Positions 1 through 9,933 of a DNA stretch of 43,105 bases are shown here, one piece after another (within the stretch, counting starts at the first letter, position 1; each line of letters opens with the position of its first letter). Made by a program: the position numbers and the translations under genes. The notes beneath the pieces are model-generated. The model was not told where the DNA came from and searched no databases. It was given only the letters and a program-made list of their open reading frames with translations. The DNA is from Prorocentrum cordatum (Eukaryota; Sar; Dinophyceae; Prorocentrales; Prorocentraceae): positions 1 through 43,105 of the forward strand of contig CAUYUJ010000961.1 in the NCBI GenBank assembly GCA_963575745.1, in the 5' to 3' direction.

Positions 1-1287
1 AAAGCACAGCTATCGCACTCAGAATTATCACGCGCGTTCGCCTGTCGAATCCAGAGGTCTGAACTCGGTCTGTGAGCCGAGCTTGGTTCGCTAACCTATT
101 CGTATTATTCGAGTCAATTTAATACGTGTTGTCGGTATTCTCTACTTAACTCGACCTGTAGGGCAGCTACAGTGCTGGTAAGCACAGCTATCGCACTCTG
201 AATCATCAGGCGCGTTCGCCTGTTGAGTCCATAGGTCTGAACTCGGTCTGTTAGCCGAGCTAGGTCCGCAAACCTACTCGTATTATTCGACTTAACATGA
301 TACGCGCGGTGGGTATTTTGTACTTAATTCGAGCTGCAGGGGAGCTACAGTGCTGGTAAGCACAGATATTGCGCTCAGAACCATGAGGCGCGTTCGCCTC
401 TTGGCTCCAGAGGTCTGAACTCGGTCTGCTAGCCGAGCTAGGTCTGCAAACCTATTCGTATTATTCGAGTCATCTTGACACACTCTCTCGGCTTTTTGTC
501 TTAACTCGAGCTACAGGACAGTTACAGAGCTGATGCGTACAAAATCTGATTCAGAATCATCAGTGGCCGTTGTCTGTTGAATCCAGAGCTCTGAACTCGG
601 TCTGCTGCCCGATCTGGAATCGCGAAACCATTCGTATTGTTCGAGTCATCGTGAGAGGTGCTGTCGGTTCTCTGCACTTAACTCGAGCTGTAGGCAGCTA
701 CAGAACCTACAGTCACATAAATCGATTGAGAATTATCGGGCGCGTTTGTCTGTTGTATCGGGAGCTCTGAACTCGGCCTGCTGCCCGAGCTAGGTTCGCG
801 AAACTATTCGTATTGTCCGAATCATCGTGAAAAGTGCTCTCAATTTTCTGCACTCAACTCGTGCTGGGAGAGGGCACAGTGCTGCGGGTCATAGAAACCG
901 ATTTGCACACATCAGGCGCATTCGTTGGTCGATTCGAGCTCAGAACTTGGTCTGCTGCTCGAAACAGGTCTGCGAAACAATTATATTATTCGAGTCATCC
1001 TGAGAGATGCTATCGGTTTTCTGCACTTAACTCGGGCTGTAGGGGGGCTGCAGGGCTGGTAATCACATGAGTCGATTCGCAGACATCAGACGCGTCCGCC
1101 TGTCGCATGAGAGGTCTGAACTCGGTCTGATCAGACGCGTCCGCTTGTCGCATTAAGAGGTGAAAAAATTCACTATGAGTCAGAATGTGAGAAGGTGCTC
1201 TCGGTTTTCTCAACTTAAGTCGAGCTTGGAAGCTCTACGAGTTCCCCGGCGGTAACCAAGGTTGGCGGTGTACCGCCGGCGCCCAGT
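1..1287 (+). mobile_element. Family 1 element, left end missing: 177-bp monomers, right inverted repeat and 3' hairpin
   Basis: About seven monomers of the 177-bp repeat run to about 1227. Each carries recurring blocks such as GAACTCGGTCTGCT, AACTCGAGCTGTAGG and CGAGTCATCTTGA. The right subterminal inverted repeat GGAAGCTCTACGAGT is at 1228-1242, followed by the hairpin at 1243-1287 ending CGCCCAGT. The last stretch before it (about 1141-1227, with ATTCACTATGAGTC) is an alternative terminal segment that recurs only near 17895-17957. The hairpin has mismatches (GTTGGCGGTGTACC), so this copy is decayed. The head and linker lie outside the window or are lost. Confidence 0.8.
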
Positions 1288-1323
1288 CTGAAACCCTTAG
1301 CTCTCCAAGGAGCTATCCGGGAA
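1288..1323 (-). repeat. Fragment of family 3b left end
   Basis: The reverse complement reads GTTCCCGGATAGCTCCTTGG, the same left end as the two family 3b copies at 18524 and 18929. Only about 36 bp are present, directly after the family 1 end CAGT. Confidence 0.65.
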
Positions 1324-1610
1324 CATTGTCCGCCTCGGCCGGGTGGGCCAACTGGAACCGGCGGTAAACCGTCAACCTGGTTACCGCCGGGAACCTCGTA
1401 GAGCTCTTTTCTTGCACGGCGATCGTCGCAACACGGAGAGCTAGCTCCACCCCGCGCCCGAATTCCTCTAGCTGATCGATGGCGAAGAGCTCTACGAAGT
1501 ATTACTCTTAAGCTTCCAGCAACTAGCTAAGGGAAGCTCTACGAGTTACTAGCTCCACCCTGCGCCGGAATTCCTCTAGCTCATCGATGTCGAAGAGCTC
1601 TACCGAGGTA
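1324..1610 (-). mobile_element. Family 2c remnant with two family 2 heads and one family 1 head
   Basis: Read on the minus strand, 1551-1610 and 1441-1500 are family 2 heads (ACCTCG...GAGCTAGAGGAATTC, then GGGGTGGAGCTAGT). They flank a family 1 head at about 1501-1550. The 3' hairpin of the 2c type is at 1351-1393 and the body start (AGTTGGCCCACCCGG) is at 1324-1353. The body between is almost all deleted. This is a chain of heads like those on the plus strand at 7-10 kb and 18.3 kb. Confidence 0.65.
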
Positions 1611-1935
1611 CTTGGCAGCGTTCAAAACCCGGAAAGTAAAGAAGACACACACGGGAAAGCCTTCCTGACAAGCCCACGGAAGCTTTCGGGAAGCTCTTCT
1701 GGGGCTCTGGGCCCCCCCCTGCAGAGTCTCTGAAGCGTTGCCAGGAGATCGCTTCCACGCGTGCCTGCACGCGTGCAGGCACGCGTGGACGCTTGCCGGA
1801 AGCTCTCCCGGACCCGCTGCGGGGACGGGCGAACTGCTGTGAGGATCGTGGATCGGCGAAAATTAGCTGCTGGCGGGCACCACCACCCCCCGGTTTCTTA
1901 TCTAAAACCGTTTAGCTCTCAGAGAGCTCCCCGGG
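1611..1935 (-). mobile_element. Family 3 element (reverse)
   Basis: In its own orientation it ends GGGTTTTGAACGCTGCCAAGT at 1611. It carries the long palindromic core (1752-1790, TTCCACGCGTGCCTGCACG and its mirror) and starts near 1935 at TTCCCGGGGAGCTC. It is nearly full length. The ORFs that cross it are repeats of the palindrome, not genes. Confidence 0.7.
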
Positions 1936-2467
1936 AACTTCTCGGGCTCTGGGGGGTTTCCCTGCAGCCCTTCTGAAGCGCTGCCAGGAACGGTTCCACG
2001 CGTGCCTGCGCGCGTGCAGGCGCGCGTGGAAACTTGTGCTCTCCCGGACGGCTGCCGGTACGGGCGAGTTGCTGCGAGGTTTCTGGAGCGGCGGAGATGT
2101 GCTGCTGACGGGCACCATCACCGTCCAGCTTCTACTCTTGAGCCCTCTAACTCTCAGAGAGCTCTCCGGGCGAAACCAGAGCTCTCAGAGTGCTCTCTCG
2201 GAGAGACCGGAGAGCGAAACCAGCACGCCCGGCCAAGTTTTCTGGCGTGCTCCTGGACGCTCATGTGAACCTTTTCTGGAGCTCTGGGGGCCCCCGGCAG
2301 GGCTTCTGAAGCGCTGCCCGAAACGCCTCCACGCGTGCAGGCACGCGTGGACGCGTTGTCGAAGCGCTCCCGGACCCGCTGCGAAGTTTTACAAGCCGCT
2401 GCGGGGATTCTGGACCGGCGGAGATGGGCTGCTGGCAGGCACCACCACTCTCCGGCTTCTAATCTAA
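1936..2467 (-). mobile_element. Two further family 3 copies (reverse), 3'-truncated
   Basis: One copy lies at about 1936-2171, with its left inverted repeat (GCTCTCCGGG on the plus strand) at 2161-2170. The other is at about 2172-2467. Both keep a palindrome core (about 1997-2032 and 2329-2350; the second is shortened). The third contains an extra GGAGAGACCGGAGAGC block near 2200, also seen mirrored near 7803-7825 in a plus-strand copy. Confidence 0.65.
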
Positions 2468-2533
2468 ACTGGGCGCCGGCGGTAAACCGCCAACCTTCTT
2501 TACCGCCGGGGACTCGTAGTGCTTCCTGACAGT
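2468..2533 (-). repeat. Family 1 tail fragment (hairpin plus inverted repeat)
   Basis: ACTGGGCGCC at 2468 opens the reversed hairpin. ACTCGTAGTGCTTCCTGACA at 2511-2530 is the reversed terminal inverted repeat with one change. Nothing further upstream of the element remains. Confidence 0.65.
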
Positions 2534-3645
2534 AACTCGTAGAGCTTCCCTTAGCTAGTTATAGCTGGAAGCTAAGAGTAATTCCGGCGCGTCCCAGAGC
2601 TAGTAGAGCTTCCCTTAGCAAGTTACTGCTGGAAGCTTAAGAGTAATTCCGGGGAGCTGGAGAGCTAGTTGGCAACGAAAATCTCGACGGACCTTTTGCT
2701 GACTTTTGGTCGAAAATTTTGTTCTCGAAATTTGACCATTCGTTAGAGCTCTAGTATTTTTTCCCATGATATTCGATCTTATTCCCGCTCGCCATCTTGA
2801 TCTCAGCTCGATCGGGTAACTTTGAAGGCCAAAAAGCAGGGGGGCGGGAACGGCCGTTTCGAGTCATCTTGATACGCGCTGTCGGTTTTCTGAACATAAC
2901 TCGAGCTGTAGGGCAGCTACAGTGTTGGTAAGTACACGTATCGCTCTCAGAATGATCAGGCGCGTTCGCCTGTTGAATCCAGAGGTCTGAACTCGGTCTC
3001 TCAGCCGAGCTAGATTCGCAAACCTGTTTCTATTATTCGAGTCAACTTGATACGCGTTGTCGGTATTTTCAACTCAACTCGAGCTCTAGAGCAGCTAGAG
3101 TGCTGGTAAGCACTCCTATCGCACTCAGAATGATCAGACGTGTTCGCCCGTTGAATCCATAGGTCGAAACTCGGTCTGCTAGTCGAGCTAGGTCCGCAAA
3201 CCTATTCGTATTATTCGAGTCAACTTGATACACGTTGTCGGTATTTCCTACTTAACTCGAGCTGTAGGGCAGATACTGTGCTGGTAAGCACACCTACCGC
3301 ACTCAGAATCATCAGGCGCGTTCGCCTGTTGAATCTAGAGCTCTCAACCCGGTCTGTTGCGTAATCCAGAATCACGAAACTGTTCGTATTCTTCAGTCAT
3401 CATGAGAGCTACTGTCGACGTTCTGCGGGCTGTAGGGAGGCTGCAGGGCGGGTAATCACAGGAATCGATTCGGCGAGATCAGACGCGTCCGTCTGTCGCA
3501 CTCAGATGTCTGAACTCGAGATACTCGAAATCGGCTGAAAAACTATTCGTCCTCTGCAATTTTTTTCCGACAGTATATGTTGTCAGGAAGCTCTACGAGT
3601 CCCCCGGCGGTAACCAAGGTTGACGGTTTACCGCCGGCGCCCAGT
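2534..3645 (+). mobile_element. Family 1 element with doubled head
   Basis: Two heads (about 2534-2600 and 2601-2650, the second partial) precede the linker (about 2650-2865, containing GTGACTTTTGGTCGG-like and CAGCTCGATCGGGTAA sequence). Four monomers run to 3585. The right inverted repeat is at 3586-3600 and the hairpin at 3601-3645. Confidence 0.75.
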
Positions 3646-4660
3646 AATTCCGGCGCGTCCCAGAGCTAGTTGGCAAGGAAAATCTCGACGGAACTTTTGA
3701 TGACTTTTGCTCGGTTGAAAATTTCGTTCTAAATTTGACCATTCGTTAGAGCTCTAGTATTTTTTCCCGTGATATTCGATCTCATTCCCGCTCGCCATCT
3801 TGATCTCAGCTCGATCGGGTGGATATTACTATCGAAAAGCTCGCTGGCGGGATCGGCCGCTTTGAGTTATCTTCATACGCGCTGACGGTTTTCGGAACAT
3901 AACTCGAGCTCTAGGGCAGCTACAGAGCTCGTAAGCACAGCTAATGCATGCAGAATGATCAGGCGCGTTCGTCTGTTGAATCCAGAGGCCTGAACTCGGT
4001 CTGTCAGCCGAGCTAGGTCCGCAAACCTGTTCGTATTATTCGAGTCAACTTCATACGCGTTGTCGGTATTTTCTACTTAACTCGAGATTTACGGCAGCTA
4101 TAGTGCTGGTAAGCACTCCTATCGCACTCAGAATGGTCAGATGCGTTCGTCTGTTGAATCCATAGGTCTGAACTCGGTCTGCTAGTCGAGCTAGGTCCGC
4201 AAACCTATTCGTATTATTCGAGTCAACTTGATACGCGTTGTCGTTATTCTCTACTTAACTCGAGCTGTAGGGCAGCTACAGTGCTGGTAGGCACACCTAC
4301 CGCACTCAGAATTATCAGGCGCGCTCGCCTGTTCAATCCAGAGCTCTGAACTCGGTCTCTTGCGCGATCCAGAATCACGAAACTGTTCGTATTCTTCTAG
4401 TCATCTTGAGAGCTACTGTCGGCGTTCTGCACTTAACTCGGGCTGGAGGGAGGCTGCAGGGCGGGTAATCACAGGAATCGATTCGGAGCTATCAGACGCG
4501 TCCGTCTGTCGCATTCAGAGGTCTGAACTCGGTCTGATACTCGTGTTGGGCTGAAAAACTATTCGTTCTCTACAATTTCTTTCGACAGTATATGTTCTCA
4601 GGAAGCTCTACGAGTCCCCCGGCGGTAAGAAAGGTTGACGGTTTACCGCCGGCGCCCAGT
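3646..4660 (+). mobile_element. Family 1 element lacking the left half of its head
   Basis: It starts inside the head (AATTCCGGCGCG) directly after the CAGT end of the previous element. The linker runs to about 3855 and about four monomers to 4600. The right inverted repeat is at 4601-4615 and the hairpin at 4616-4660 with stems GGCGGTAA/TTACCGCC. Confidence 0.75.
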
Positions 4661-5635
4661 ATATAATGTCGGAAGAAAATTTCAGAGACAGAATACTGTT
4701 TCAGCCCGCGAAACGCCCCCGATGCTTCTGAATTGTCTTCTGTACGGCGTTTGTAGCTCTCCTACAGCCCGAGTTACGTGCGTAAATCGACAGCACCTCT
4801 CAAGATGACTCGAACAGTACGAATAGTTTGGCAAATCTAGCTCGAGTATCAGGCCGAGTTCAGAGCCCCAGGCGGGCGCGCCTCATGTCTCTGAATCGTG
4901 TCATGTGATTACCAGCCCTGCAGCCCACCCTACAGTCCGAGTTAAGTGCAGAAAACCGACAGCTATCAGGAAGACTCGAACAATACGAATAGTTTCGCAG
5001 ACCTGGTTCAGGCAGCAGATCGTATTCCGACGCGTCTGATGTCTCCAAATCGATCCCTGTGGCTACCAGGTTGCTCCCCTACAGCCCGAGTTGAGTACAG
5101 AAAACCGATAGCACTTCTCAAGGTGACTCGAAGAATACGAATAGTTTCGCGACTCTAGATCAGACAGCAGACCGAGTTCAGAGCATTGTATTCAACAAAC
5201 GAACGCGACTGATGATTCCGAATTCGTTTCTGTAAGTTTCAGCTCTGTAGCTGTCGCATAGCTCGAATTAAGTACAGAAAACCGAGAGCGCCCGTCAAGG
5301 TGACTCGAATAATACGAATAGGTTTGGGGACCTAGCTCGGCTAGCAGGCCGAGTTCAGACCTCTGGATGCAACAGGCAAACGCGCCTGATCATTCTGAAT
5401 CGATAAGGTGTGCTTACCAGCTCTGTAGCCGTCCTGTATCTCGAGTTAAGTCCAACATCCTGAGAACGCGTATCAAGATGACTTGAAACGACCGATCCCG
5501 CCTGCCTGCTTTTCGGCAGTAAGAGGTTTCCAGCAACTAGCTAAGGGAAGCTGTACAAGTTACTAGCTCTAGCGTCTCCGAAATACATATAAGCTTCCAG
5601 CAACGACATGCTAAGGGAAGCTCTACAAGTTACTT
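4661..5635 (-). mobile_element. Family 1 element (reverse), hairpin missing
   Basis: It begins on the plus strand inside the terminal monomer (ATATAATGTCGG) and has about five reversed monomers to about 5484. A shortened linker (5485-5525) follows, then two reversed heads (about 5526-5564 and 5592-5635). The 3' hairpin and right inverted repeat are absent, and the element is joined tail to tail with the previous one. Confidence 0.7.
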
Positions 5636-5817
5636 TCCCTCGCGTGTGAAGTTCAGGATGGAGAGCGCTCCGTGGAAGACTCCGCACGTGCAAGCTATCG
5701 GTCGATTTCACGGGGTCTGGGGTGAAGACTCGAGCCTTCGCCACATCGCTCTCAATGGAACGGCAGGCAGCGGTGCGACGCCCTCGGAGATGTGGACCGA
5801 CCCAGCAGACGACGGCA
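5636..5817 (+). other. Non-repetitive segment, possible captured gene fragment
   Basis: About 180 bp that I could not match to any repeat family in the window. One plus-strand frame is open across it from about 5646; the part after codon 4 reads MESAPWKTPHVQAIG, then GEDSSLRHIALNGTAG and PSEMWTDPADDG, a composition unlike the repeat-derived frames. It lies between a reversed family 1 head and a 29-bp piece of a family 3 left end. It could be an exon fragment picked up by an element, or just unique spacer. I do not recognise the protein. Confidence 0.4.
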
Positions 5818-5846
5818 AGAGCTCTCTGAGAGCTAGAGGGCTTAAG
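5818..5846 (+). repeat. Family 3 left-end fragment
   Basis: GAGCTCTCTGAGAGCTAGAG followed by GGCTTAAG matches the first 35 bp of family 3 but lacks CCCGGA at the very end. It abuts the reversed family 1 hairpin. Confidence 0.6.
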
Positions 5847-6977
5847 ACTGGGCGCCGGCGGTAAACCGTCAACCTTTCTTACCGCCGGGGGACTCGTAGA
5901 GCTTCCTGACAATATTAATATTGGAAAAAATGGCAGAGAACGGACAGTTTTGCAGCCCAAGCAGCCCGAGCTACGTGCGTAAATCGACAGCATCTCTCAA
6001 GATGACTCTAACAAAACGAATACTTGGCAACCCAGCTTGAGTACCAAACCGAGTTCAGACCTTTGAATGCGACAGGCGGACGCGCCTGATGTCTGCGAAT
6101 CGACTTTTGTGAGTACCAGCCCTGCAGCCCCCCTACAGCCCGAGTTAAGTGCAGAAAACCGACAGCACCTCTCAGGATGACTCGAACAATAGAATAGTTT
6201 CGCAGACCTAGTTCAGGCAGCAGACCCAGTTCTGAGCTCTCGATTCGACAGGCGGACGCGCCTGATCTCTTAAAATCGATTCTTGTGACCACCAGCACTG
6301 TAGCCCCCCCCCAGGCCGAGTTACGTGCAGAAAACCGAGAGCACTTCTCACGATGACTCGAACAATACGAATGGTTTCGCGATTCTAGATCGGGCAGCAG
6401 ACCAAGTTCAGAGCTCTGGATTCGATAGACAAATGAGACTGATGATTTTGAATCGGTTTCTGTAAGTACCAGCTCTGTAGCTGTCCTATAGCTCATTACA
6501 GAAAACCGAGAGCGTCTGTCAAGATGACTCGAATAATACGAACAGGTTTGCGGATCTAGCTCAGCTAGCAGACCGAGTTCAGACCTCTGGATTCAACAGG
6601 CGAGCGCGCCTGATCATTCTGCATCGATTAGCTGTATTCACCAGCTCTGTAGCTGTCCCAAAGCTCGAGTTATTTTCAGATAAGCGTCATCGCGTGTCAA
6701 GATGACTTGAAACAGCCGATCCCGCCTGCCTGCTTTTTGGCAGTAAAAGATACCCGATCGAGCTGAGATCAAAATGACGAGCGGGAATAAGATCGAATAT
6801 CATGGGAAAAAATACTAGAGCTCAAACGAATTGTTGAATTTCGAGAACAAAATTTTCAACATACCAAAAGTCACCAAAAGGTCCGTCGAGGTTTTTCTTA
6901 CCAACTAGCTCTCCGGCGCCCCGGAATTACTCTTAAGCTTCCAGCAATAACTTGCTGAGGGAAGCTCTACAAGTTAT
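5847..6977 (-). mobile_element. Complete family 1 element (reverse)
   Basis: In its own orientation: head ending at 6977 (AACTTGTAGAGCTTCCC), linker at about 6711-6926, roughly four and a half monomers, right inverted repeat (plus-strand view ACTCGTAGAGCTTCC, 5892-5906) and hairpin at 5847-5891. At 1,131 bp it is one of the cleanest full-length copies and shows the part order best. Some ORFs cross it, but none resembles a known protein. Confidence 0.8.
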
Positions 6978-7386
6978 TCGAAGCCGAGCTCGCTAAGAGC
7001 AAGAGGGCTTAAGATTAGAAGCCGGGCGGTGGTGGTGCCCGCCAGGAGCTCCTCCGCGGCGCTCCAGAATCCCCGCAGCGGTTCGTTCGACCCGGCAGCT
7101 GGTCCGGGAGAGCTTCCGGCAAGCTTCCACGCGTGCCTGCACGCGTGCAGGCACGCATGGAAGCGTTTCCGGCAGCGCATCAGCAGCGCTGCAGGGGAGC
7201 TTCCCAGAGCTCTTCAGGAAAGACTTCCTGTCCCTGAAGGGTCTTTTCGCTCTCTGGGTTTTGGATGCTACCAAGTTCGAAGCCGGATGGTGGTGGTGCC
7301 TGCCAGCAGCGCCTCCACGGCGCTCCACGTTCCCCGCAGCGAGTTGCCCGTGCCGGCAACGGGTCCAGGTGCGCTTTCCGCGTGTA
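6978..7386 (+). mobile_element. Two family 3 copies, the second 5'-truncated
   Basis: The first copy (to about 7274) has the palindrome core at about 7125-7165 and ends GGATGCTACCAAGT. The second starts inside the element (TCGAAGCCGGATGG) and stops at about 7386, before its palindrome, where a family 1 head begins. Confidence 0.65.
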
Positions 7387-7528
7387 ACTTGTAGAGCTTC
7401 CCTTAGCTAGTGGCTGGAAGCTTAAGAGTACTTCGTCGAGCGTTTCGGCATCGGTGAGCTAGAGGAATTCCGGCGCGGGGTGGAGCTAGTTGGTCGACCC
7501 GACCAGAACAGACAAAGTGGTGACTTTC
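7387..7528 (+). repeat. Family 1 head, family 2 head and start of family 2 body
   Basis: The family 1 head (7387-7431) runs straight into a family 2 head (7432-7489, ending GGGGTGGAGCTAGTTGG) and 38 bp of family 2 body. It is cut by the next family 3 copy. Confidence 0.65.
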
Positions 7529-7836
7529 CGGGAGAGCCCTCTGAGAGCTAGAGGGTTTTAGATTCGAAGCCGGACAGTGGTGGTGCCTGCCAGCAGCCCA
7601 TCTCCGCCGGTCCAGGATCCTCGCTGCGCCCTGTAAAACTTCGCAGCGGGTCCGGGAGCGCTTCGGGCACGCGTCCACGCGTGCCTGCACGCGTGCAGGC
7701 ACGCGTTGAAGCGTTCCGGGCAGCGCTTCAGAAGCGCTGGAGGGGAGCCCCCAGAGCCCCAGAAGGGCACGACAGGAAAGCTTTGCGCTGTGTGTTGCTT
7801 TCGCTCTCCGGTCTCTCCGGATTTTGATGCCACCAA
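7529..7836 (+). mobile_element. Family 3 element
   Basis: Palindrome core at about 7674-7710 with mirror-image ACGCGTGCCTGCACGCGTGC. A second inverted pair around CAGCGCTTCAGAAGCGCTG is near 7722-7740. The end GATGCCACCAAGT at 7836 is followed directly by a family 2 head. Confidence 0.7.
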
Positions 7837-8030
7837 GTACCTCGTAGAGCTTTTCGGCATCGATGAGCTAGAGGAATTCCGGCGCGGGGTGGAGCTAGTA
7901 ACTCGTAGAGCTTCCCTGGGCTAGTTGCTGGAAGCTTAAGAGTAATACCTCGTAGCGCCCTTCGGCATCGATGAGCTAGAGGAATTCTGGCGCGGGGTGG
8001 AGCTAGTTGGACAACCCGACCAAAAGAGCA
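7837..8030 (+). repeat. Head cluster: family 2, family 1, family 2 heads plus family 2 body start
   Basis: The family 2 head at about 7837-7899 is interrupted after GGAGCTAGT by a family 1 head (7900-7949, ending AAGAGTAAT). Another family 2 head and about 30 bp of body follow. The order shows insertion of one head after the T of AGT in another. Confidence 0.6.
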
Positions 8031-8192
8031 GTTTTGTTTTCGTTTTTCTGTACATAACTCGAGCTATAGGACAGCTACAGAGCTGATACTTACAGAAGGA
8101 TTCAGAATGATCAGTCGCGTTTGTCTGTTAAATCCAGAGCACTGAACTCGGTCAGCTGCCCGGGCTGAGTTCGCGAGACTATTCGTATTGTT
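8031..8192 (+). repeat. Single 177-bp monomer fragment
   Basis: About 160 bp of one family 1 monomer (ATAACTCGAGCTATAGGAC, then CTGAACTCGGTC) isolated among family 3 copies. No linker, inverted repeat or hairpin accompanies it. Confidence 0.65.
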
Positions 8193-8345
8193 TCCGGTGA
8201 GCTGTCTGAGAGCTAAAGGGTTTTAGAGTTTTAGATTGGAAGCCGGACGGTGGTTGTGCCCGCCTGCAGCCCATCTCCGCCGCTCTGCGACCCCCGGAGA
8301 GAGTTGCCGGACCCAGCAGCGGGTCCGGGGGAGCTTCGGGCAAGC
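8193..8345 (+). mobile_element. Family 3 left half
   Basis: It starts GGTGAGCTGTCTGAGAGC, a diverged left end, and stops before the palindrome at the next family 2 head. A short GTTTTAGA duplication lies at about 8220-8235. Confidence 0.6.
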
Positions 8346-8458
8346 GTACCTCGTAGAGCTCTTCGTTATCGATGAGCTAGAGGAATTCTGGCGCGGGGTG
8401 GAGCAAGTAACTTGTAGAGCTTCCCTATGCAAGATGTTGCTGGAAGCTTCGGAGTAAT
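8346..8458 (+). repeat. Family 2 head followed by family 1 head
   Basis: ACCTCGTAGAGCTCTTCG at 8348 opens the family 2 head, and TAACTTGTAGAGCTTCCC at 8408 opens the family 1 head. Each head is itself a short imperfect foldback. Confidence 0.65.
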
Positions 8459-8782
8459 TCCCGGGGAGCTCGCTGAGAGCTAAAGGGTTTAAGCTTAGAA
8501 GCCGGGCGGTGGTGGTGCCCGCCGGGAGCCCATCCCCGCCGCTCCACGATCCCCGCAGCAACACGCCTGAGCCGGCAACAAGTCCGGGAGAGCTTCCGGC
8601 AAGCTTCCACGCGCGCCTGCACGCGTGCAGGCACGCATGGAAACGTTCCTGGCAGCGCCTCAGCAGCGCTGCAGGGGAGCCCCCCAAGAGCATCAGAGGA
8701 GCTTTACGAGAGCATTTCAAGGACCGCCAGGAAACCTTCCTGGTGTGTGCGCGCCTTCTCCGGGTTTTGGACGCTGGCAAGT
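8459..8782 (+). mobile_element. Family 3 element
   Basis: Left end CCCGGGGAGCTCGCTGAGAGC; palindrome core at about 8605-8642; end GGACGCTGGCAAGT. The paired right inverted repeat is diverged to TTCTCCGGG. Confidence 0.7.
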
Positions 8783-8938
8783 AACTCGTAGAGCTTCCCT
8801 TAGCAAGTTCTTGCTGGAAGCTTAAGAGTACCTCGTAGAGCTCTTCGTCATCGATGAGCTAGAGGAATTCCGGCGCGGGGTGGAGCTAGTTGGTCGACCC
8901 GACCAGAAAGGACAAAGTGGTGACTTTGGGTCGGTTTT
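8783..8938 (+). repeat. Family 1 head, family 2 head and start of family 2 body
   Basis: Same composition as 7387-7528. The family 2 body (GTCGACCCGACCAGAAAGG) is cut after about 50 bp by the next family 3 copy. Confidence 0.65.
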
Positions 8939-9504
8939 TCCCGGAGAGCTCTCTGGGAGCTAGAGGGCTTAAGATTAGAAGCCCGGCGGTGGTGGTGCCC
9001 GCCAGCAGCCCATCTCCGCCGCTCCAGAATCCTCGCAGCAGTTCGTTTGAGCCGGCAGCTGGTCCGGGAGAGCTTCTGGCAAGCTTCCACGCGTGCCTGC
9101 ACGCGTGCAGGGACGCGTGCAAGCGTTCCTGGCAGTGCTTCGGGAGGGCTGCAGGGGCGCCCCCAAGAACTCCCGAGGAGGGGTATCCGGTTCCTTAGGC
9201 TCCCTTCGCTCTCCGGGTTTTGGACGCTATCAAGTTCCAGGAGAACTCGCTGAGAGCTAAAGGGCTTAAGATTAGAAGCCGGACGGTGGTGGTGCCCGCC
9301 AGGAGCTCCCCCACGGCGGTCCACAGGCCTCACAGAAACTCCGGCGGCCCGGCAGGGCGTCCGGGAGAGCTTCCGGCAAGCTTCCACGCGTGCCTGCATG
9401 CGTGCAGGCACGCATGGAAGCGTTTCTGGCAGCACTTCCGCAGCGCCCCAGGGGGGCCCCCCAAAGCTCTCCAGGAAAGATTTCCCGTCCCCGAGATTCT
9501 CTTA
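8939..9504 (+). mobile_element. Two family 3 copies
   Basis: Copies at about 8939-9233 and 9234-9504. The first has both subterminal repeats (CCCGGAGAGC and GCTCTCCGGG). The second has a diverged left end (CCAGGAGAACTCGCTG) and stops before its right inverted repeat, where a family 2 head begins. Confidence 0.7.
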
Positions 9505-9933
9505 CCTCGTGGAGCTCTTCGTTATCCATGAGCTAGAGGAATTCCGGCGCGGGGTGGAGCTAGTAACTCGTAGAGCTTCCCTTAGCAAGTCATTGCTGGA
9601 AGCTTAAGAGTAATACCTCGTAGAGCTCTTCGTCATCGATGAGCTAGAGGAATTCCGGCGCGGGGTGGAGCTAGTTGGTCGAACCGGCGAGAGAAGACAA
9701 AGTAACTCGTAGAGCTTCCCTCAGCAAGTTATTGCAAGAAGCTTACGAGTAACTCGTAGAGCTTCCCTTAGCAAGTGACTCGTGGAGCTTCCCTAAGCTA
9801 GCAGCTGGGAGCGTAAGAGTAATACCTCGTAGAGCTCTTCGGCATCGATGAGCTAGAGGAATTCCGGCGCAGGGTGGAGCTAGCAACTCGTAGAGCTTCC
9901 CTTAGCTAGTTGCTGGAAGCTTAAGAGTAATTC
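9505..9933 (+). repeat. Chain of family 1 and family 2 heads
   Basis: In order: family 2 head (9505-9563), family 1 head (9564-9612), family 2 head with a 30-bp body start (9613-9702), then family 1 heads at about 9703, 9752 and 9774 (some broken after CAAGT), a family 2 head (9825-9883) and a family 1 head (9885-9933). No complete element is present. Most junctions fall directly after AGT. Confidence 0.6.
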
